This document shows positions 18,822 through 28,660 of a stretch of DNA of 64,000 nucleotides, piece after piece; the stretch's first letter is position 1; every line of letters starts with the position of its first letter. The translations under genes and the position numbers were made by a program. Source of the stretch: Clostridia bacterium (lineage in GTDB: Bacteria; Bacillota; Clostridia; Oscillospirales; RGIG5299); assembly GCA_017504945.1 (NCBI GenBank), contig JAFVQJ010000018.1, positions 56,310 through 120,309 on the forward strand, given 5' to 3'. The notes under the pieces are model-generated. The model had not been told where the DNA came from. It made no database searches and worked only from the letters and a program-made list of their open reading frames with translations.

Positions 18822-19457
18822 TCAGTTGTTTTCTTTTGCTTTAAGCTCTTTTTCGAGCTGATCAATTCTGAAGTTGAGCTTGCAAAGCTCCTGTGAAACG
18901 GGGTCGGGAATATGTATCTGGTCAAGCTGATTTACCTTAACTCCGTCTCTTACAACGACTCTCGCGGGAACGCCGACAGCGGTTGAGTTTGCGGGAACGT
19001 TTGAAAGCACGACGGCGCCCGAGGCGATCTTTGCGTTATCGCCTATGTAGAGGGGACCGAGCACCTTTGCACCCGAGCCTACCATAACGTTATTTCCCAA
19101 GGTGGGATGACGCTTGCCCTTATCTTTACCGGTACCGCCGAGCGTAACGCCCTGATAGATAAGGCAGTTATCGCCTATCTCAACGGTCTCACCGATAACA
19201 ACGCCTGTACCGTGGTCGATAAACAAGCCCTTGCCGATAGTCGCGCCGGGATGTATCTCGATCCCTGTTCTTCTTCTTGCACGTTCCGATATCCAACGGG
19301 CGAGGAAATAGTGCTTTTTCAAATAAAGCTTGTGAGCGCGGCGGTAGCTTCTTATTGCTTTAAAGCCCGAGTAGAGAAAAAATATTTCAATCGACGAGCG
19401 CGCCGCAGGGTCCTTTTCTTTAATTAAGGCGATCTCTTCCTTTAATTCTTTAAACAT
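18822..19457 (-). CDS. cysE: Serine O-acetyltransferase
   Basis: Makes O-acetylserine from serine and acetyl-CoA, the first committed step to cysteine. 211 residues: a helical N-terminus and a left-handed beta-helix from hexapeptide repeats (HPGATIGKGLFIDHGTGVVIG, then GDNCLIYQGVTLGG, GNNVMVGSGAKVLG). The catalytic D-H pair is in IDHGTG. The C-terminal tail is longer than in short isoforms and ends in a charged coiled stretch. The ATG overlaps the end of pgsA by 8 nt; cysS follows. Confidence 0.93.
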   Translation of the reverse strand: MFKELKEEIALIKEKDPAARSSIEIFFLYSGFKAIRSYRRAHKLYLKKHYFLARWISERARRRTGIEIHPGATIGKGLFIDHGTGVVIGETVEIGDNCLIYQGVTLGGTGKDKGKRHPTLGNNVMVGSGAKVLGPLYIGDNAKIASGAVVLSNVPANSTAVGVPARVVVRDGVKVNQLDQIHIPDPVSQELCKLNFRIDQLEKELKAKENN

Positions 19458-20049
19458 TTTTGCCCTCCAGCTCCTTGAGCTTTGTTAAATACATTTTAAG
19501 ATAGGGGAAAAGGGAAATAAGGGTAACCGCACCGGCAAGACAGATAACTGCAAAGATCACGGTGTTAAGGTTAAATAAAGCCGCAAAATAGCTTATCGCA
19601 ACCGCAACAGACTGAACGCAGGTCTTAACCTTGCCCCAAATGGAAGCGCCGATCACAGCGCCCTTTTTCGCGGTGTATTTGCGAAGAAGCGAGACGGTAA
19701 CCTCTCTTGCCACGATAATTGAAAGAGGAATGATAAACCAAAGACCCAAAGCGCCAACGATAAGCTCGCGGAGCATAAAGGCAAACATGGCGCCCAGAAT
19801 AAGCACCTTGTCTGCAAGCGGATCGAGTATCTTTCCCTTGTCGGAAATAAGACCGTATTTTCTTGCATAATGACCGTCAAGCGCATCGGTTATCATAGCT
19901 GCACCGAATACCACACCCGATAAAACGGTGAAGGTAACGTATCCTCCGCCGGTAAAGAGCGCCGATATTACCAAAAGCGCCAACACGAAGGGTGCGGCGG
20001 CTATTCTTAAATAACATAAAAAATTGGGAATGTTTTCTTTTTTTATCAT
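19450..20049 (-). CDS. pgsA: CDP-diacylglycerol-glycerol-3-phosphate 3-phosphatidyltransferase
   Basis: Membrane enzyme making phosphatidylglycerophosphate from CDP-diacylglycerol and glycerol-3-phosphate. The CDP-alcohol phosphotransferase motif is complete near residues 60-85: DALDGHYARKYG followed by G and D in GKILDPLADK. About five hydrophobic segments, 199 residues. It lies between rimO and cysE; the rimO-pgsA-recA neighbourhood is widespread in Bacillota. Confidence 0.93.
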   Translation of the reverse strand: MIKKENIPNFLCYLRIAAAPFVLALLVISALFTGGGYVTFTVLSGVVFGAAMITDALDGHYARKYGLISDKGKILDPLADKVLILGAMFAFMLRELIVGALGLWFIIPLSIIVAREVTVSLLRKYTAKKGAVIGASIWGKVKTCVQSVAVAISYFAALFNLNTVIFAVICLAGAVTLISLFPYLKMYLTKLKELEGKNV

Positions 20050-20060
20050 CGGTTATCCCT

Positions 20061-21383
20061 TCAAATTGCAGAGCCGAAAAGGTCGGAACCCTCGGCATCC
20101 TCTATAAGAATATCAATAAATTCGCCAACGTTAACCGTTTTGTCGGAGGTGAAGAATATCCTGCCGTCAACGTCGGGAGCATCGTATCTGCTTCTGCCGA
20201 AAAATACCTCGGCATATTTGTCAAAGCCCTCTGCAAGAACGGTAACGGTCTTACCGATCAGCTTTCTCGAGTTTTCGTCGGCAATAAATTCCTGCTCGGC
20301 TCTTATAATGTCGGCACGTCTGTTCTTTTCCTTTTCGGAGACCTGAGAGGGAAGAGAATAGGCAATGGTGTTTTCCTCTCGCGAATAGGCGAAAACGCCC
20401 AAACGGTCAAATCTCACCGACTTGATAAAATCAACCATTTCGTTAAACTGAGCTCTCGTCTCACCGGGATATCCCGTAATAAGAGTGGTTCTCAAAATAA
20501 CGTCGGGCAATTTTGCGCGTATCTTTTGCATTAAAGCCTCAAGAGAGGCTCTGTCGCCCTTTCTTCTCATAGATTTGAGAATTTCGGCGTTACAGTGCTG
20601 AATGGGAATATCAAAATAGTTAATAAGGTTCTCGTGCTTTGCAAAAACGTCGAGAAGCTCGTCGGTTATCCTTTCGGGATAACAGTAAAGCACTCTCACC
20701 CATTTAAGACCTTCAATTTCGCAGATCTTGTCAAGAAGCTCGGGAAGCATCTGCTTTCCGTAAAGGTCAACACCGTAGGAGGTGGTGTCCTGCGATATCA
20801 AGGTAAGCTCCTTTACACCGCTTTTTGCAAGCTCCCTTGCCTCCGAAACGATGCTTTCAACGGTTCTGCTTCTAAGCCCGCCTCTGATAGTGGGTATCGC
20901 GCAGTAGCTGCAGCCGTTTGAGCAACCCTCCGATATCTTTATGTATGCGGTATAGAAGGGGGTGGTAAGCTCACGCTTGCAGTTTATATCGTGTTCTTTT
21001 TTGGGCAAGAATGAGGAGTATTTTTCGCCTCTCATTACGGCGTCGCACGCTTCAACTACCTTAAGATAGCTGCCGGTGCCCAAAAAAGCGTCAACCTCGG
21101 GAAGCTCCTTTTCTATCTCGTCCTTATAGCGTTCGGAAAGACAGCCGGCAACGATAATATGACCGACCTTGCCCTCTTTTTTAAGCAAGGTCATTTCAAA
21201 AATATCTTCAATAGCCTCTTCCTTTGCCGCCTGAATAAAGCCGCAGGTGTTAATAAGCACGATATCGGCGATATCGGCGTGAGGCGAAATGACGTAGCCC
21301 GCGTCCTTGAGAGCGGCAAGCATCATTTCGGTATCAACGAGATTTTTCGCGCATCCGAGCGAGATAGGGAAAACTTTAACCAT
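20061..21383 (-). CDS. rimO: Ribosomal protein uS12 methylthiotransferase RimO
   Basis: Radical-SAM enzyme that methylthiolates an aspartate of ribosomal protein S12. 440 residues: N-terminal MTTase/UPF0004 domain (SLGCAKNLVDTEMML, which favours RimO over MiaB), radical-SAM cluster motif CSNGCSYCAIP near residue 148, and a C-terminal TRAM domain. Three Cys of the N-terminal cluster are at C14, C48 and C81. It is 2 nt downstream of recX. Confidence 0.93.
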   Translation of the reverse strand: MVKVFPISLGCAKNLVDTEMMLAALKDAGYVISPHADIADIVLINTCGFIQAAKEEAIEDIFEMTLLKKEGKVGHIIVAGCLSERYKDEIEKELPEVDAFLGTGSYLKVVEACDAVMRGEKYSSFLPKKEHDINCKRELTTPFYTAYIKISEGCSNGCSYCAIPTIRGGLRSRTVESIVSEARELAKSGVKELTLISQDTTSYGVDLYGKQMLPELLDKICEIEGLKWVRVLYCYPERITDELLDVFAKHENLINYFDIPIQHCNAEILKSMRRKGDRASLEALMQKIRAKLPDVILRTTLITGYPGETRAQFNEMVDFIKSVRFDRLGVFAYSREENTIAYSLPSQVSEKEKNRRADIIRAEQEFIADENSRKLIGKTVTVLAEGFDKYAEVFFGRSRYDAPDVDGRIFFTSDKTVNVGEFIDILIEDAEGSDLFGSAI

Positions 21384-21385
21384 TT

Positions 21386-22021
21386 TTAATCCTCAAAATC
21401 AATATTGTCAGTGTAATTTCGTAAATTTTCTTTAATTTCCGAATATCCGTAGCCGAGCCTCGTAAGCTTTGCAATAAGCTTGCTTCTCGATTTGATATCG
21501 CCAAGATCGTAGTGCGGAGCAAGCTCCGAAATCAGATCACCCAAAACGTCGGGACGCTCGCAATCTTCAAAATATTGCTCGGTAACCTCCGTTGCAATAT
21601 CCTTCGGAACGCCTTTCTCGTAAAAAAACTGCAAAATTCTGTTTTTTCCGAAGCCCTTCGTTTCGTGAAGCACCGAGATCGCATTTTCGGCAAACGTTCG
21701 GTCGTTAATATAATCGTTTTTAATAAGGTAAGCTACCGTTTCCTCAATAATGTCATTTGCAATGCCCTTGTCTGAAAGCTTCTTCTTCATTGCCGAAACG
21801 GTGAGAGCACCTCTTGAAAGATGATCAAACGCCTTGAGCTTGGCGTATTTTCTTCCGTCCTTTGCCATAATTTCAGGCAAAAGCTCTTCACTTATCTCGT
21901 TTTCGGGAAAAAGAGAATACTCGTAGATAAACTCCTCGAAAACGGTAAATGAATATTCGCCGTCAAGGTAGACGTTGATTCTTCCGTCGCGCCGCGTTGG
22001 CTTCAATTCGGTTATCTTCAT
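21386..22021 (-). CDS. recX: Regulatory protein RecX
   Basis: Modulator that binds RecA filaments. 211 residues of tandem three-helix repeats; the conserved core AFDHLSRGALTVSAMKKKLSDKG is near residue 64. The ATG overlaps the recA stop by one base (TGATG), so the two are translationally coupled, the classical recA-recX pair. Confidence 0.9.
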   Translation of the reverse strand: MKITELKPTRRDGRINVYLDGEYSFTVFEEFIYEYSLFPENEISEELLPEIMAKDGRKYAKLKAFDHLSRGALTVSAMKKKLSDKGIANDIIEETVAYLIKNDYINDRTFAENAISVLHETKGFGKNRILQFFYEKGVPKDIATEVTEQYFEDCERPDVLGDLISELAPHYDLGDIKSRSKLIAKLTRLGYGYSEIKENLRNYTDNIDFED

Positions 22022-23124
22022 CAGTTAAAATCGTCGGCGATTATGTCGATAGAGCCGTCGTCGTCATCCTTTGCGGCTGCTTTCGACGCTTTGCTCTTTG
22101 CGGGAGCCTTTACCTCTTCCTTAGCGGGAGCGGGCTTGTTCTTGTTAAGACAGGCCTCCATTATCTTTGCGGATACCTCGTCGGCGACCTCGGGATTGTT
22201 TTTGAAATACTCCTTGGCGTTATCGCGACCCTGACCGATCTTCACTCCGTTATAGGAGAACCACGAGCCGCTCTTTTCAACGATACCGAGCTTTGCGCCG
22301 ATATCAACGAGCTCTCCGACCTTAGAAATGCCGGTGCCGTACATAATATCGAATTCGGTATCCTTAAAGGGAGGAGCAACCTTGTTTTTAACGACCTTTG
22401 CTCTCGTTCTTGCGCCGACAGCCTCGGTGCCGTTTTTGAGTATCTCGCCCTTGCGGATATCTATTCTTACCGATGCAAAATACTTAAGAGCAAGACCGCC
22501 GGTGGTGGTTTCGGGATTTCCGTAAACAACGCCTATCTTCTGACGGAGCTGATTTATGAATATCGCAACGGTGTTACCCTTTGAGATAGCGCTTGAAAGC
22601 TTGCGAAGAGCAGAGGACATAAGCCTTGCCTGCGAGCCAACCGAGGGAGCACCGATATCGCCCTCGAATTCCTGACGGGGAACGAGTGCCGCAACCGAGT
22701 CGACAACGATAACGTCGATAGCACCGCTTCGTACGAGTGCCTCGGTTATCTCAAGCGCCTCTTCACCGCCGCTGGGCTGTGATACGAGGAGCGCGTCGAC
22801 GTCAACGCCGAGATTTTTCGCGTAAACGGGATCGAGCGCGTGCTCGGCGTCAACGAATGCCGCAGTACCGCCCGCCTTTTGCGCTTCGGCGATTATGTGA
22901 AGAGCCACGGTGGTCTTACCGGAGGACTCGGGACCGTATATCTCAACGATTCTGCCCTTGGGAACACCGCCTATACCGAGCGCGAGATCAAGACCTATCG
23001 AGCCGGTGGGAATAGCCTCAACGTTCAATGCCGAATTTTCGCCGAGCACCATAACAGCGCCCTGACCGAATTTTTTCTGTATTTGCTCAATTGCCGTTTG
23101 TAATGCCTTTTGCTTTTCATCCAT
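22021..23124 (-). CDS. recA: DNA recombinase RecA
   Basis: Strand-exchange ATPase and co-protease for SOS repressors. 367 residues from the ATG at 23124, chosen because AAGGA lies about 12 nt upstream; an ATG 12 nt earlier directly abuts that SD. Walker A GPESSGKT is near residue 66, followed by the conserved [12 protein letters not shown], Walker [11 protein letters not shown] and loop 2 region [20 protein letters not shown]. The C-terminal ~35 residues are Lys/Ala-rich and then acidic. No LexA box is visible in the 14-nt gap after prmC, so recA seems to depend on upstream transcription. Confidence 0.97.
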   Translation of the reverse strand: MDEKQKALQTAIEQIQKKFGQGAVMVLGENSALNVEAIPTGSIGLDLALGIGGVPKGRIVEIYGPESSGKTTVALHIIAEAQKAGGTAAFVDAEHALDPVYAKNLGVDVDALLVSQPSGGEEALEITEALVRSGAIDVIVVDSVAALVPRQEFEGDIGAPSVGSQARLMSSALRKLSSAISKGNTVAIFINQLRQKIGVVYGNPETTTGGLALKYFASVRIDIRKGEILKNGTEAVGARTRAKVVKNKVAPPFKDTEFDIMYGTGISKVGELVDIGAKLGIVEKSGSWFSYNGVKIGQGRDNAKEYFKNNPEVADEVSAKIMEACLNKNKPAPAKEEVKAPAKSKASKAAAKDDDDGSIDIIADDFN

Positions 23125-23138
23125 TTTTAAGCACATCC

Positions 23139-23969
23139 TTAAAATATATTTCTGAAAACTAAAACTCTGTTATTACCCGAATAATCGTTTATAAGCTCCA
23201 AACGCTCATAGCCGTTATCGGTAAAAATATCGGTAACGCTTTTTGCCTGCTTTTCGCCTATTTCCAATATAAATAAGCCGTTTAATTTAAGCGATTGTTT
23301 TTGCTTTATTGCCAACGCTCTGTAAAAGTCAAGGCCGTCGTCGCCTCCGAAGAGTGCAAGCGAAGGCTCGTGCCTGAGCTCCGGCTGAAGCGACTCCATT
23401 TCGCTTTTGTCAAGATACGGGGGATTTGAAATAATAACGTCAGCCTTTTTCTCGGCGATGTCGTTTAACACATCAAGCCTTTCAACCGAAGCGAAAACAC
23501 CGTTTAATACAGCGTTTTTGCGTGCAACGGAAAGAGCTTGCTCCGAAATGTCAAAAAGCGTCATATTGCACTTTTTGTATTTTGCAACCGTTATTCCTAT
23601 GCAGCCAGAGCCGCAGCAGAGATCGTAAACTGTGTCGCCGTCATTGACGTATTTTAAAGCTGCTTCGACTGTTATCTCCGTGTCTGCACGGGGTATAAGC
23701 ACATTTTCGTTAAGGTAGAAGGGAAGTGAATAAAATTCCCAGTTGCCCAAAATATACTGAAGCGGCTCTCTGTTTGCTCGCCTTTTGCAATCTGAAAGAA
23801 ATTTTTCGCTTTTAGCGGCGTCTGCCTCTTGCTTTTCAAATAACGGAGAGGTTATTTTATGGCAAAAGGCGTTTTCGAAAAGCTGCTTTGCGTCAAATTC
23901 GCTGTATTCTATCTTTGCAGCTCGCAGTATTGCATAGCCCTCTTTGAAAATCTGCTTTTCGGTTACCAT
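23139..23969 (-). CDS. prmC: Peptide chain release factor N5-glutamine methyltransferase
   Basis: Methylates the GGQ glutamine of release factors 1 and 2 using SAM. 276 residues; helical N-terminal domain, then [16 protein letters not shown] near 113 (SAM-binding) and the catalytic NPPY in [13 protein letters not shown] near 180. Its start overlaps the end of the DUF1385 gene by 7 nt. prfA is not in the window. Confidence 0.93.
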   Translation of the reverse strand: MVTEKQIFKEGYAILRAAKIEYSEFDAKQLFENAFCHKITSPLFEKQEADAAKSEKFLSDCKRRANREPLQYILGNWEFYSLPFYLNENVLIPRADTEITVEAALKYVNDGDTVYDLCCGSGCIGITVAKYKKCNMTLFDISEQALSVARKNAVLNGVFASVERLDVLNDIAEKKADVIISNPPYLDKSEMESLQPELRHEPSLALFGGDDGLDFYRALAIKQKQSLKLNGLFILEIGEKQAKSVTDIFTDNGYERLELINDYSGNNRVLVFRNIF

Positions 23970-24937
23970 TTTGCATCTTCCTGATTTTCGGGAATTACCG
24001 CTTCCATAGATCTTATGGCAACCTCTATCTGACTTTCGTCGGGCTCTCTCGTGGTAATTCTCTGAAGTGCCTTGCCGGGAGCGGAGATGATGCGGGTAAA
24101 GAGATTATCGTATTTACCAGCAAGCTTGATAAGCTCGTAGCTTATGCCCGAAACGATGGGCAAAAATGCAAGCTTGCACAAAAATCTCAAAAATACGTTC
24201 CCCACGGGGAAGATAGGCAGCATAAAGATGGCCATACTGATGAGCATAACGATTATCAAAAAGCTGGTGCCGCAACGGGGATGAGCTCTTTTCTGTGCCT
24301 TAACGTTCTCGACGGTAAGGGGAAGACCTGCCTCGTAGCAAAAGATGGTCTTATGCTCGGCACCGTGATATTCGAAAACTCTTTTAATGCTCTTCGTTTG
24401 CGATACCAAAAGCATATAGGTAATAAGAATAGTTATCTTCAAAAGTCCTTCAATTACCGAAATAATGCTTTTGTTAAGAATACCGCCCGCAAGCCAATTT
24501 ATTCCCGCCGCAATGTAGGTGGGGGCGAAAATAAAGAGGAAAACGCTGAGAAGCAGACCGAGAATAAGAGAAATTGTAAGCGCGACATCCAAAACCGAGA
24601 TTCCCGTTTTTTTCGAGAACCACTTTTCGAATTTCGAGGGCTCCTCGTTCTCTTCCTCAATACCGCAAAGCTCTGCGGAGCGCATGATCGTCTTTGTTCC
24701 GGTGATCATACTCGAAATAAAGATAAACGAGCCTCTCACAAAGGGGATCTTTGCGATCTTGCTTTTCTTTTTCGTTTCCGAAACCGTTTCAACGGTTATT
24801 TCCTTGGTCTGCTCGTTTCTTACGGCGAGGGCGGTCTTGTAAGGACCCTTCATCATAACGCCCTCAATGACTGCCTGACCGCCGATAGACGTTTTCATAA
24901 CGGGGCAGACGTTGTTTTTGTTTTTAAGTTCGGACAT
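23963..24937 (-). CDS. DUF1385 family membrane protein
   Basis: 324 residues from the ATG at 24937, supported by GGAG seven bases upstream. Conserved family elements are SIGGQAVIEGVMMKGP at the N-terminus and EYHGAEHKTIFCYEAG near residue 195. Five or so hydrophobic segments lie between residues 60 and 270. DUF1385 is widely found beside prmC/prfA in Bacillota; its biochemical role is not established. The His/Glu/Lys in AEHKT look like a possible active or metal site, which is inference. Confidence 0.88.
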   Translation of the reverse strand: MSELKNKNNVCPVMKTSIGGQAVIEGVMMKGPYKTALAVRNEQTKEITVETVSETKKKSKIAKIPFVRGSFIFISSMITGTKTIMRSAELCGIEEENEEPSKFEKWFSKKTGISVLDVALTISLILGLLLSVFLFIFAPTYIAAGINWLAGGILNKSIISVIEGLLKITILITYMLLVSQTKSIKRVFEYHGAEHKTIFCYEAGLPLTVENVKAQKRAHPRCGTSFLIIVMLISMAIFMLPIFPVGNVFLRFLCKLAFLPIVSGISYELIKLAGKYDNLFTRIISAPGKALQRITTREPDESQIEVAIRSMEAVIPENQEDAKW

Positions 24938-24951
24938 ATAATTCTCCAAAA

Positions 24952-26598
24952 TTATTCAGCAGAAATAATGTAATAGTAGACGGGCTGACCGCCGGGGATA
25001 ACGTTTACCTCAACGTTATCAAGTCCGAGACCTTCAACGAGCTTAAGCGCGTCCTCCTCGGCGACTCCTTCGCCGTAGAAAATGTTGACGTAGCTTACGC
25101 TCTCGTCGATTATCTTTCCGAATATTTCGGTCATACATACGTCTACCGCGTCGGTAACGGAGGAGACCTTACCCTCAACGAGTCCGAGATACTGACCTTC
25201 CTTTATCGAATGACCGTCAAACTCCGAATCTCTTGCCGCGAAGGTAACGCTTGCCGTCTTAACGTGAGAAGCGGCTTCGTTCATGGCGTTTATATTGTCG
25301 TCCTCCTCGTTTGCGCCGTCAAAGGCAAGCATTGCAGAAATACCCTGTGGAACGGTCTTGGTGGGAAGAACGATAACACGTCTGTCAGCAATGGAAACGA
25401 CCTGCTCGGCAGCCATGATAATGTTTTTATTGTTGGGGAGAACGAATACCGTCTTTGCGGGGGTAGCCTGAACGGCACTCAAAAGATCGTCAGTGCTGGG
25501 GTTCATCGTCTGACCGCCCTCAACGACGGTGTCAACGGCAAGATCCTTAAAGAGTATTGAAAGACCTTCGCCTGCACATACCGAAACAAAACCGTAATCG
25601 TTAACGGGCTCGGCAAAGGGATATTTTGAAGATTCCTTTGCCGGCTCTGCGGGAGCCTCTGCCTTGGGCGTGCTTTTTTCGGTGTGCTGTATCTTCATAT
25701 TCTCGACCTTTATGTTAATGAGGTCGCCGTAGGAGATACCCTCCTCCAAAACCTTGCCGGGATTGTTGGTGTGAACGTGGATCTTTATAATGCCCTCGTC
25801 CTCAACGCAAACGATGCTGTCGCCTATGCGCTGAAGGAAATTGTTAAGAGCTGCCGAATCGTTATCGTTGGTGCGCGAGATAACGAGCTCGGTGCAATAA
25901 GCAAATTTTATATCCTCAGTGTTAAAGCTTGAAAAATCAGCCTTTTCGGAAACGTCCTCGTCTGCCGCGGCGTTTCTTTCAACGACCTTCTTATCCTTAA
26001 TTACCGAGTAAATACCCTCCAATATCTTAACGAAGCCGTCGCCGCCTGCGTCAACAACGTTAGCCTGCTTCAAAACGGGAAGCATTTTGGGAGTGTCGTT
26101 AAGGGTAGCCTTGGCGGCAGCAACTATCTCCTCAATAACGTCAACGGGAGATTTGGAGGAGCGTGCAATTCTCATACCCTTTTCGGCGGAAACTCTTGCA
26201 ACGGTAAGGATCGTGCCCTCGGTGGGCTTTCTTACTGCGCCGTAAGCGTTTTTAACGCCTGCCTCAAGACCCTTTGCAAACTCAAAGGCGGAAACGGTGG
26301 TCTTGCCCTTGAACTGACGTGAAAAGCCTCTGAAAAGAAGGGAGAGAATAACGCCCGAGTTTCCTCTTGCACCCTTGAGCATAGCAAGAGCTGCGGCGTC
26401 GGCAACAGAGGCTATCGACGAGGAATCGTCAAGCTCCGTAACCTCTTTTCTTGCGGCAGAAATAGTCATTGACATATTGGTGCCGGTATCTCCGTCGGGA
26501 ACGGGGAAGACGTTTAAGTTATTTACCTCTTCCTTGCAGTTCTCCAAGTTATTGGCAGCGGAGATTATCATATCCTTGAATATTTTTCCGTTTATCAT
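24952..26598 (-). CDS. DAK2/DhaL-domain kinase, FakA/YloV-like (fatty acid kinase ATP-binding subunit)
   Basis: 548 residues. The N-terminal DhaL domain has the metal/nucleotide motifs PVPDGDTGTNMSMT near residue 33, GARGNSGVILS near 76 and DAGGDGF near 180; the middle and C-terminal domains match YloV/FakA. FakA phosphorylates exogenous fatty acids carried by FakB (DegV) proteins. No fakB is adjacent, so the lipid role comes from the family. It follows the Asp23 gene by 14 nt, the conserved yloU-yloV pair. SD AAGGAG. Confidence 0.88.
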   Translation of the reverse strand: MINGKIFKDMIISAANNLENCKEEVNNLNVFPVPDGDTGTNMSMTISAARKEVTELDDSSSIASVADAAALAMLKGARGNSGVILSLLFRGFSRQFKGKTTVSAFEFAKGLEAGVKNAYGAVRKPTEGTILTVARVSAEKGMRIARSSKSPVDVIEEIVAAAKATLNDTPKMLPVLKQANVVDAGGDGFVKILEGIYSVIKDKKVVERNAAADEDVSEKADFSSFNTEDIKFAYCTELVISRTNDNDSAALNNFLQRIGDSIVCVEDEGIIKIHVHTNNPGKVLEEGISYGDLINIKVENMKIQHTEKSTPKAEAPAEPAKESSKYPFAEPVNDYGFVSVCAGEGLSILFKDLAVDTVVEGGQTMNPSTDDLLSAVQATPAKTVFVLPNNKNIIMAAEQVVSIADRRVIVLPTKTVPQGISAMLAFDGANEEDDNINAMNEAASHVKTASVTFAARDSEFDGHSIKEGQYLGLVEGKVSSVTDAVDVCMTEIFGKIIDESVSYVNIFYGEGVAEEDALKLVEGLGLDNVEVNVIPGGQPVYYYIISAE

Positions 26599-26612
26599 TT
26601 TGCGAAATCTCC

Positions 26613-26963
26613 TTAAGCCTTAATTGAGTCAACGTAAACGTTGATCTCCTTTACCTTAAAGCCCGTTGCGGACTCGATGGCGTATTTTGCGTTATGTGTG
26701 ATGCTCTCCGAGATAGCCATAATGTTTATACCGTAGGTGACGGCAATATGTATTGCAGCACTTATCTCGTCGTTTTCGATTGAAACACTGATACCTCTGT
26801 GCTCGTTTCCGCCCTTAAAAAGAGAAACGATAGACTCGAGCGCATTGTCGTTAGATACCATACCTGCAATACCGTAGCTGTTTGTAACGGCGTTACCTGC
26901 GATGGCAGCAATAACAGTGTCTGAAATAACTATATCTCCGTTGGAATTTTTATACTTCAGCAT
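26613..26963 (-). CDS. Asp23/Gls24 family protein (YloU-like)
   Basis: 116 residues of the Asp23/Gls24 fold (GDIVISDTVIAAIAGNAVTNSYGIAGM, then IEISAAIHIAVTYG-like strands). Members are small cytosolic or membrane-associated proteins linked to envelope stress; the YloU type pairs with FakA/YloV as here. First gene of the long minus-strand run, with a strong SD AGGAGGTG 6 nt before the ATG. Confidence 0.88.
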   Translation of the reverse strand: MLKYKNSNGDIVISDTVIAAIAGNAVTNSYGIAGMVSNDNALESIVSLFKGGNEHRGISVSIENDEISAAIHIAVTYGINIMAISESITHNAKYAIESATGFKVKEINVYVDSIKA

Positions 26964-26990
26964 GGAAGCACCTCCTAATTAGATGATAAT

Positions 26991-27020
26991 ATTTTAACCT
27001 ATTAAATATAAATATTTCAA
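26991..27020 (-). promoter_or_regulatory. Probable SigA promoter of the Asp23-to-AI-2E gene run
   Basis: On the minus strand TTGAAA (27015-27020), 18-nt spacer, TAAAAT (26991-26996). It is the only promoter-like site I can defend upstream of the fifteen close-packed genes. Other AT-rich frames nearby make it moderate in certainty. Confidence 0.5.
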
Positions 27021-27115
27021 TAACAAAAAGTAAAAAAGAATTGCCAAAAGAGCAAAAAACACGTTTTTGTTAAAGTTGCACAGATAAAATGTAAATAAAT
27101 GGAAAAAATGCGTGA

Positions 27116-28594
27116 TTATATATTTTGAAGCTCGGAGGTCAAAAGACCGTTGTAAAGCGAGAACTGAAAGGGTGAGGGATCTGCGGTAAAAATTCTGCTG
27201 TAAACGAGTTGGTTTTTTCTGTAACACAGTGAAATTATCGGTGATTCGTCAATAAAGCCGTCAAAAGCTAAAGAAGCGGTGTCGCCGCTCGCAAGGGCAT
27301 TGTAAACGGAATCGAAGCTCAAATAGCTTGAACCGCTGAAATTAAGGGATGCACCGTTTAAAACGGTAACGTCCATATTTATCGGCATGACCGTTTCGGC
27401 AAGATAAAGGTCAAACTGACCTGCCGAAAGAGCCTTCGAGTAATTGTCAAAAGTAAGAGCCTTAACGGCAACTTTAATTCCGAATGCGTTTAACTGCTTT
27501 GCAACGGCATCGGCAAGCGACAGCTTGAAGCTGTCCTCAGAGTTGACAATAAGTGTAAGCTCGCCGACGTTGTAATAGCCATTGCGCTTTTTATAGCCTT
27601 TTTGCACCAAAATGTCCTCTGCGAGATCGGGCATATAAATACTATCGGGAAGCTCAAAGGAGGAAAGCCCGTAGTGAAGCGGATTTATCGGATGCCAAAC
27701 CGGCTCCGAAAACTCGGGTACCGAGCAGATAAGGCTCCTGTCTATCACGGCGTTAAAGGCTTTTCTTATGCCCTTATCGGCAAAAAGCGGATTATAGGTA
27801 TTAAATCCGATAAAAACGAAGTTGTTCGTAATATAGCTTTTAATTTCGTAATTTCCCTTAAAGATAACGGTGTTGGTGCTAAGCTCCGAAAGCACAGCGC
27901 TCACGGATTTTTTATTAAAGGAGTGGACGGTTGAAGAAGCGTCGCCGATCGAATAGAGATTTATTTTTTCAATAACTGCATCGCTTGAAATTTTGCTGTT
28001 TTTCACTAAAACGGTCTTTGCACCGTCCTTGCCAAAGGCGTAACTGCCAATTCCCAAGGGAACTTCTCCGCCGCGCTTTATAACGGGAATATCAAGAAGC
28101 GCAAGACAAAGCTCGGCGTTTTGCTTAAAGGTGATAACTACGCTTCCGTTTTTCTCCTTAAAGGAGGTGATATATTTAAAGCGTGAGGAATACCTTTCGC
28201 TCGAGCGAGCGTAAGAAAATGAATTTACAACGTCAGCGGCGGTAACGGGAGTGCCGTCGGAAAAAACGAGATTCTTCAGAGTAACGGTTACCTGCTTGCC
28301 CGAAACGGTGTAACCGCTTGCAAGATAGGGGACCGATGAAAAATCCGCGTCGTTTATAAACAGTCCGGGATAAACGAGCGGAAATACCGCGTGATTGAAT
28401 GCAGAAGCCGTTTTAAACGGATCAAACGACTCAAGAAGATCAAAGGGTAATGCCGCAATCGGCTCTGCCGGAGCGGGAACGGAAGAAACCGACCCGTTGC
28501 TGTTATTCGGCTCGGTTGATCCGTCACATCCCGAAAGAGATAAAACGGTAAGAGTTACTATTAAATAAATTAAGCACCGTTTAAATTTTTCCAT
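27116..28594 (-). CDS. Lipoprotein, peptide/nickel ABC transporter substrate-binding protein (SBP_bac_5)
   Basis: 492 residues. Signal peptide with lipobox LSLSGC and lipidated C23, so anchored on the outer face of the membrane. The family-5 features are VYPGLFINDADFSSVPYLASGY, VTVTLKNLVFSDGTPVTAADVVNSF near residue 110 and FNAVIDRSLI near 285. Members bind oligopeptides, nickel or similar solutes. No permease or ATPase genes flank it, so it is an orphan binding protein. I see no clear SD before the ATG. Ligand unknown. Confidence 0.85.
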   Translation of the reverse strand: MEKFKRCLIYLIVTLTVLSLSGCDGSTEPNNSNGSVSSVPAPAEPIAALPFDLLESFDPFKTASAFNHAVFPLVYPGLFINDADFSSVPYLASGYTVSGKQVTVTLKNLVFSDGTPVTAADVVNSFSYARSSERYSSRFKYITSFKEKNGSVVITFKQNAELCLALLDIPVIKRGGEVPLGIGSYAFGKDGAKTVLVKNSKISSDAVIEKINLYSIGDASSTVHSFNKKSVSAVLSELSTNTVIFKGNYEIKSYITNNFVFIGFNTYNPLFADKGIRKAFNAVIDRSLICSVPEFSEPVWHPINPLHYGLSSFELPDSIYMPDLAEDILVQKGYKKRNGYYNVGELTLIVNSEDSFKLSLADAVAKQLNAFGIKVAVKALTFDNYSKALSAGQFDLYLAETVMPINMDVTVLNGASLNFSGSSYLSFDSVYNALASGDTASLAFDGFIDESPIISLCYRKNQLVYSRIFTADPSPFQFSLYNGLLTSELQNI

Positions 28595-28660
28595 AATATT
28601 ATTTTAACATAAATAAATCAATAATGCAATAATTATATTATTAATATTATATTATTTGAT

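Noticed and set aside
22021..23136. RecA start at the ATG at 23136
   Set aside because: The SD directly touches that ATG; the ATG 12 nt later is at the right distance and gives the usual N-terminus.
27050..27075. Terminator after the SBP_bac_5 gene
   Set aside because: The A/T-rich inverted stretch has a 2-nt loop and no GC stem.
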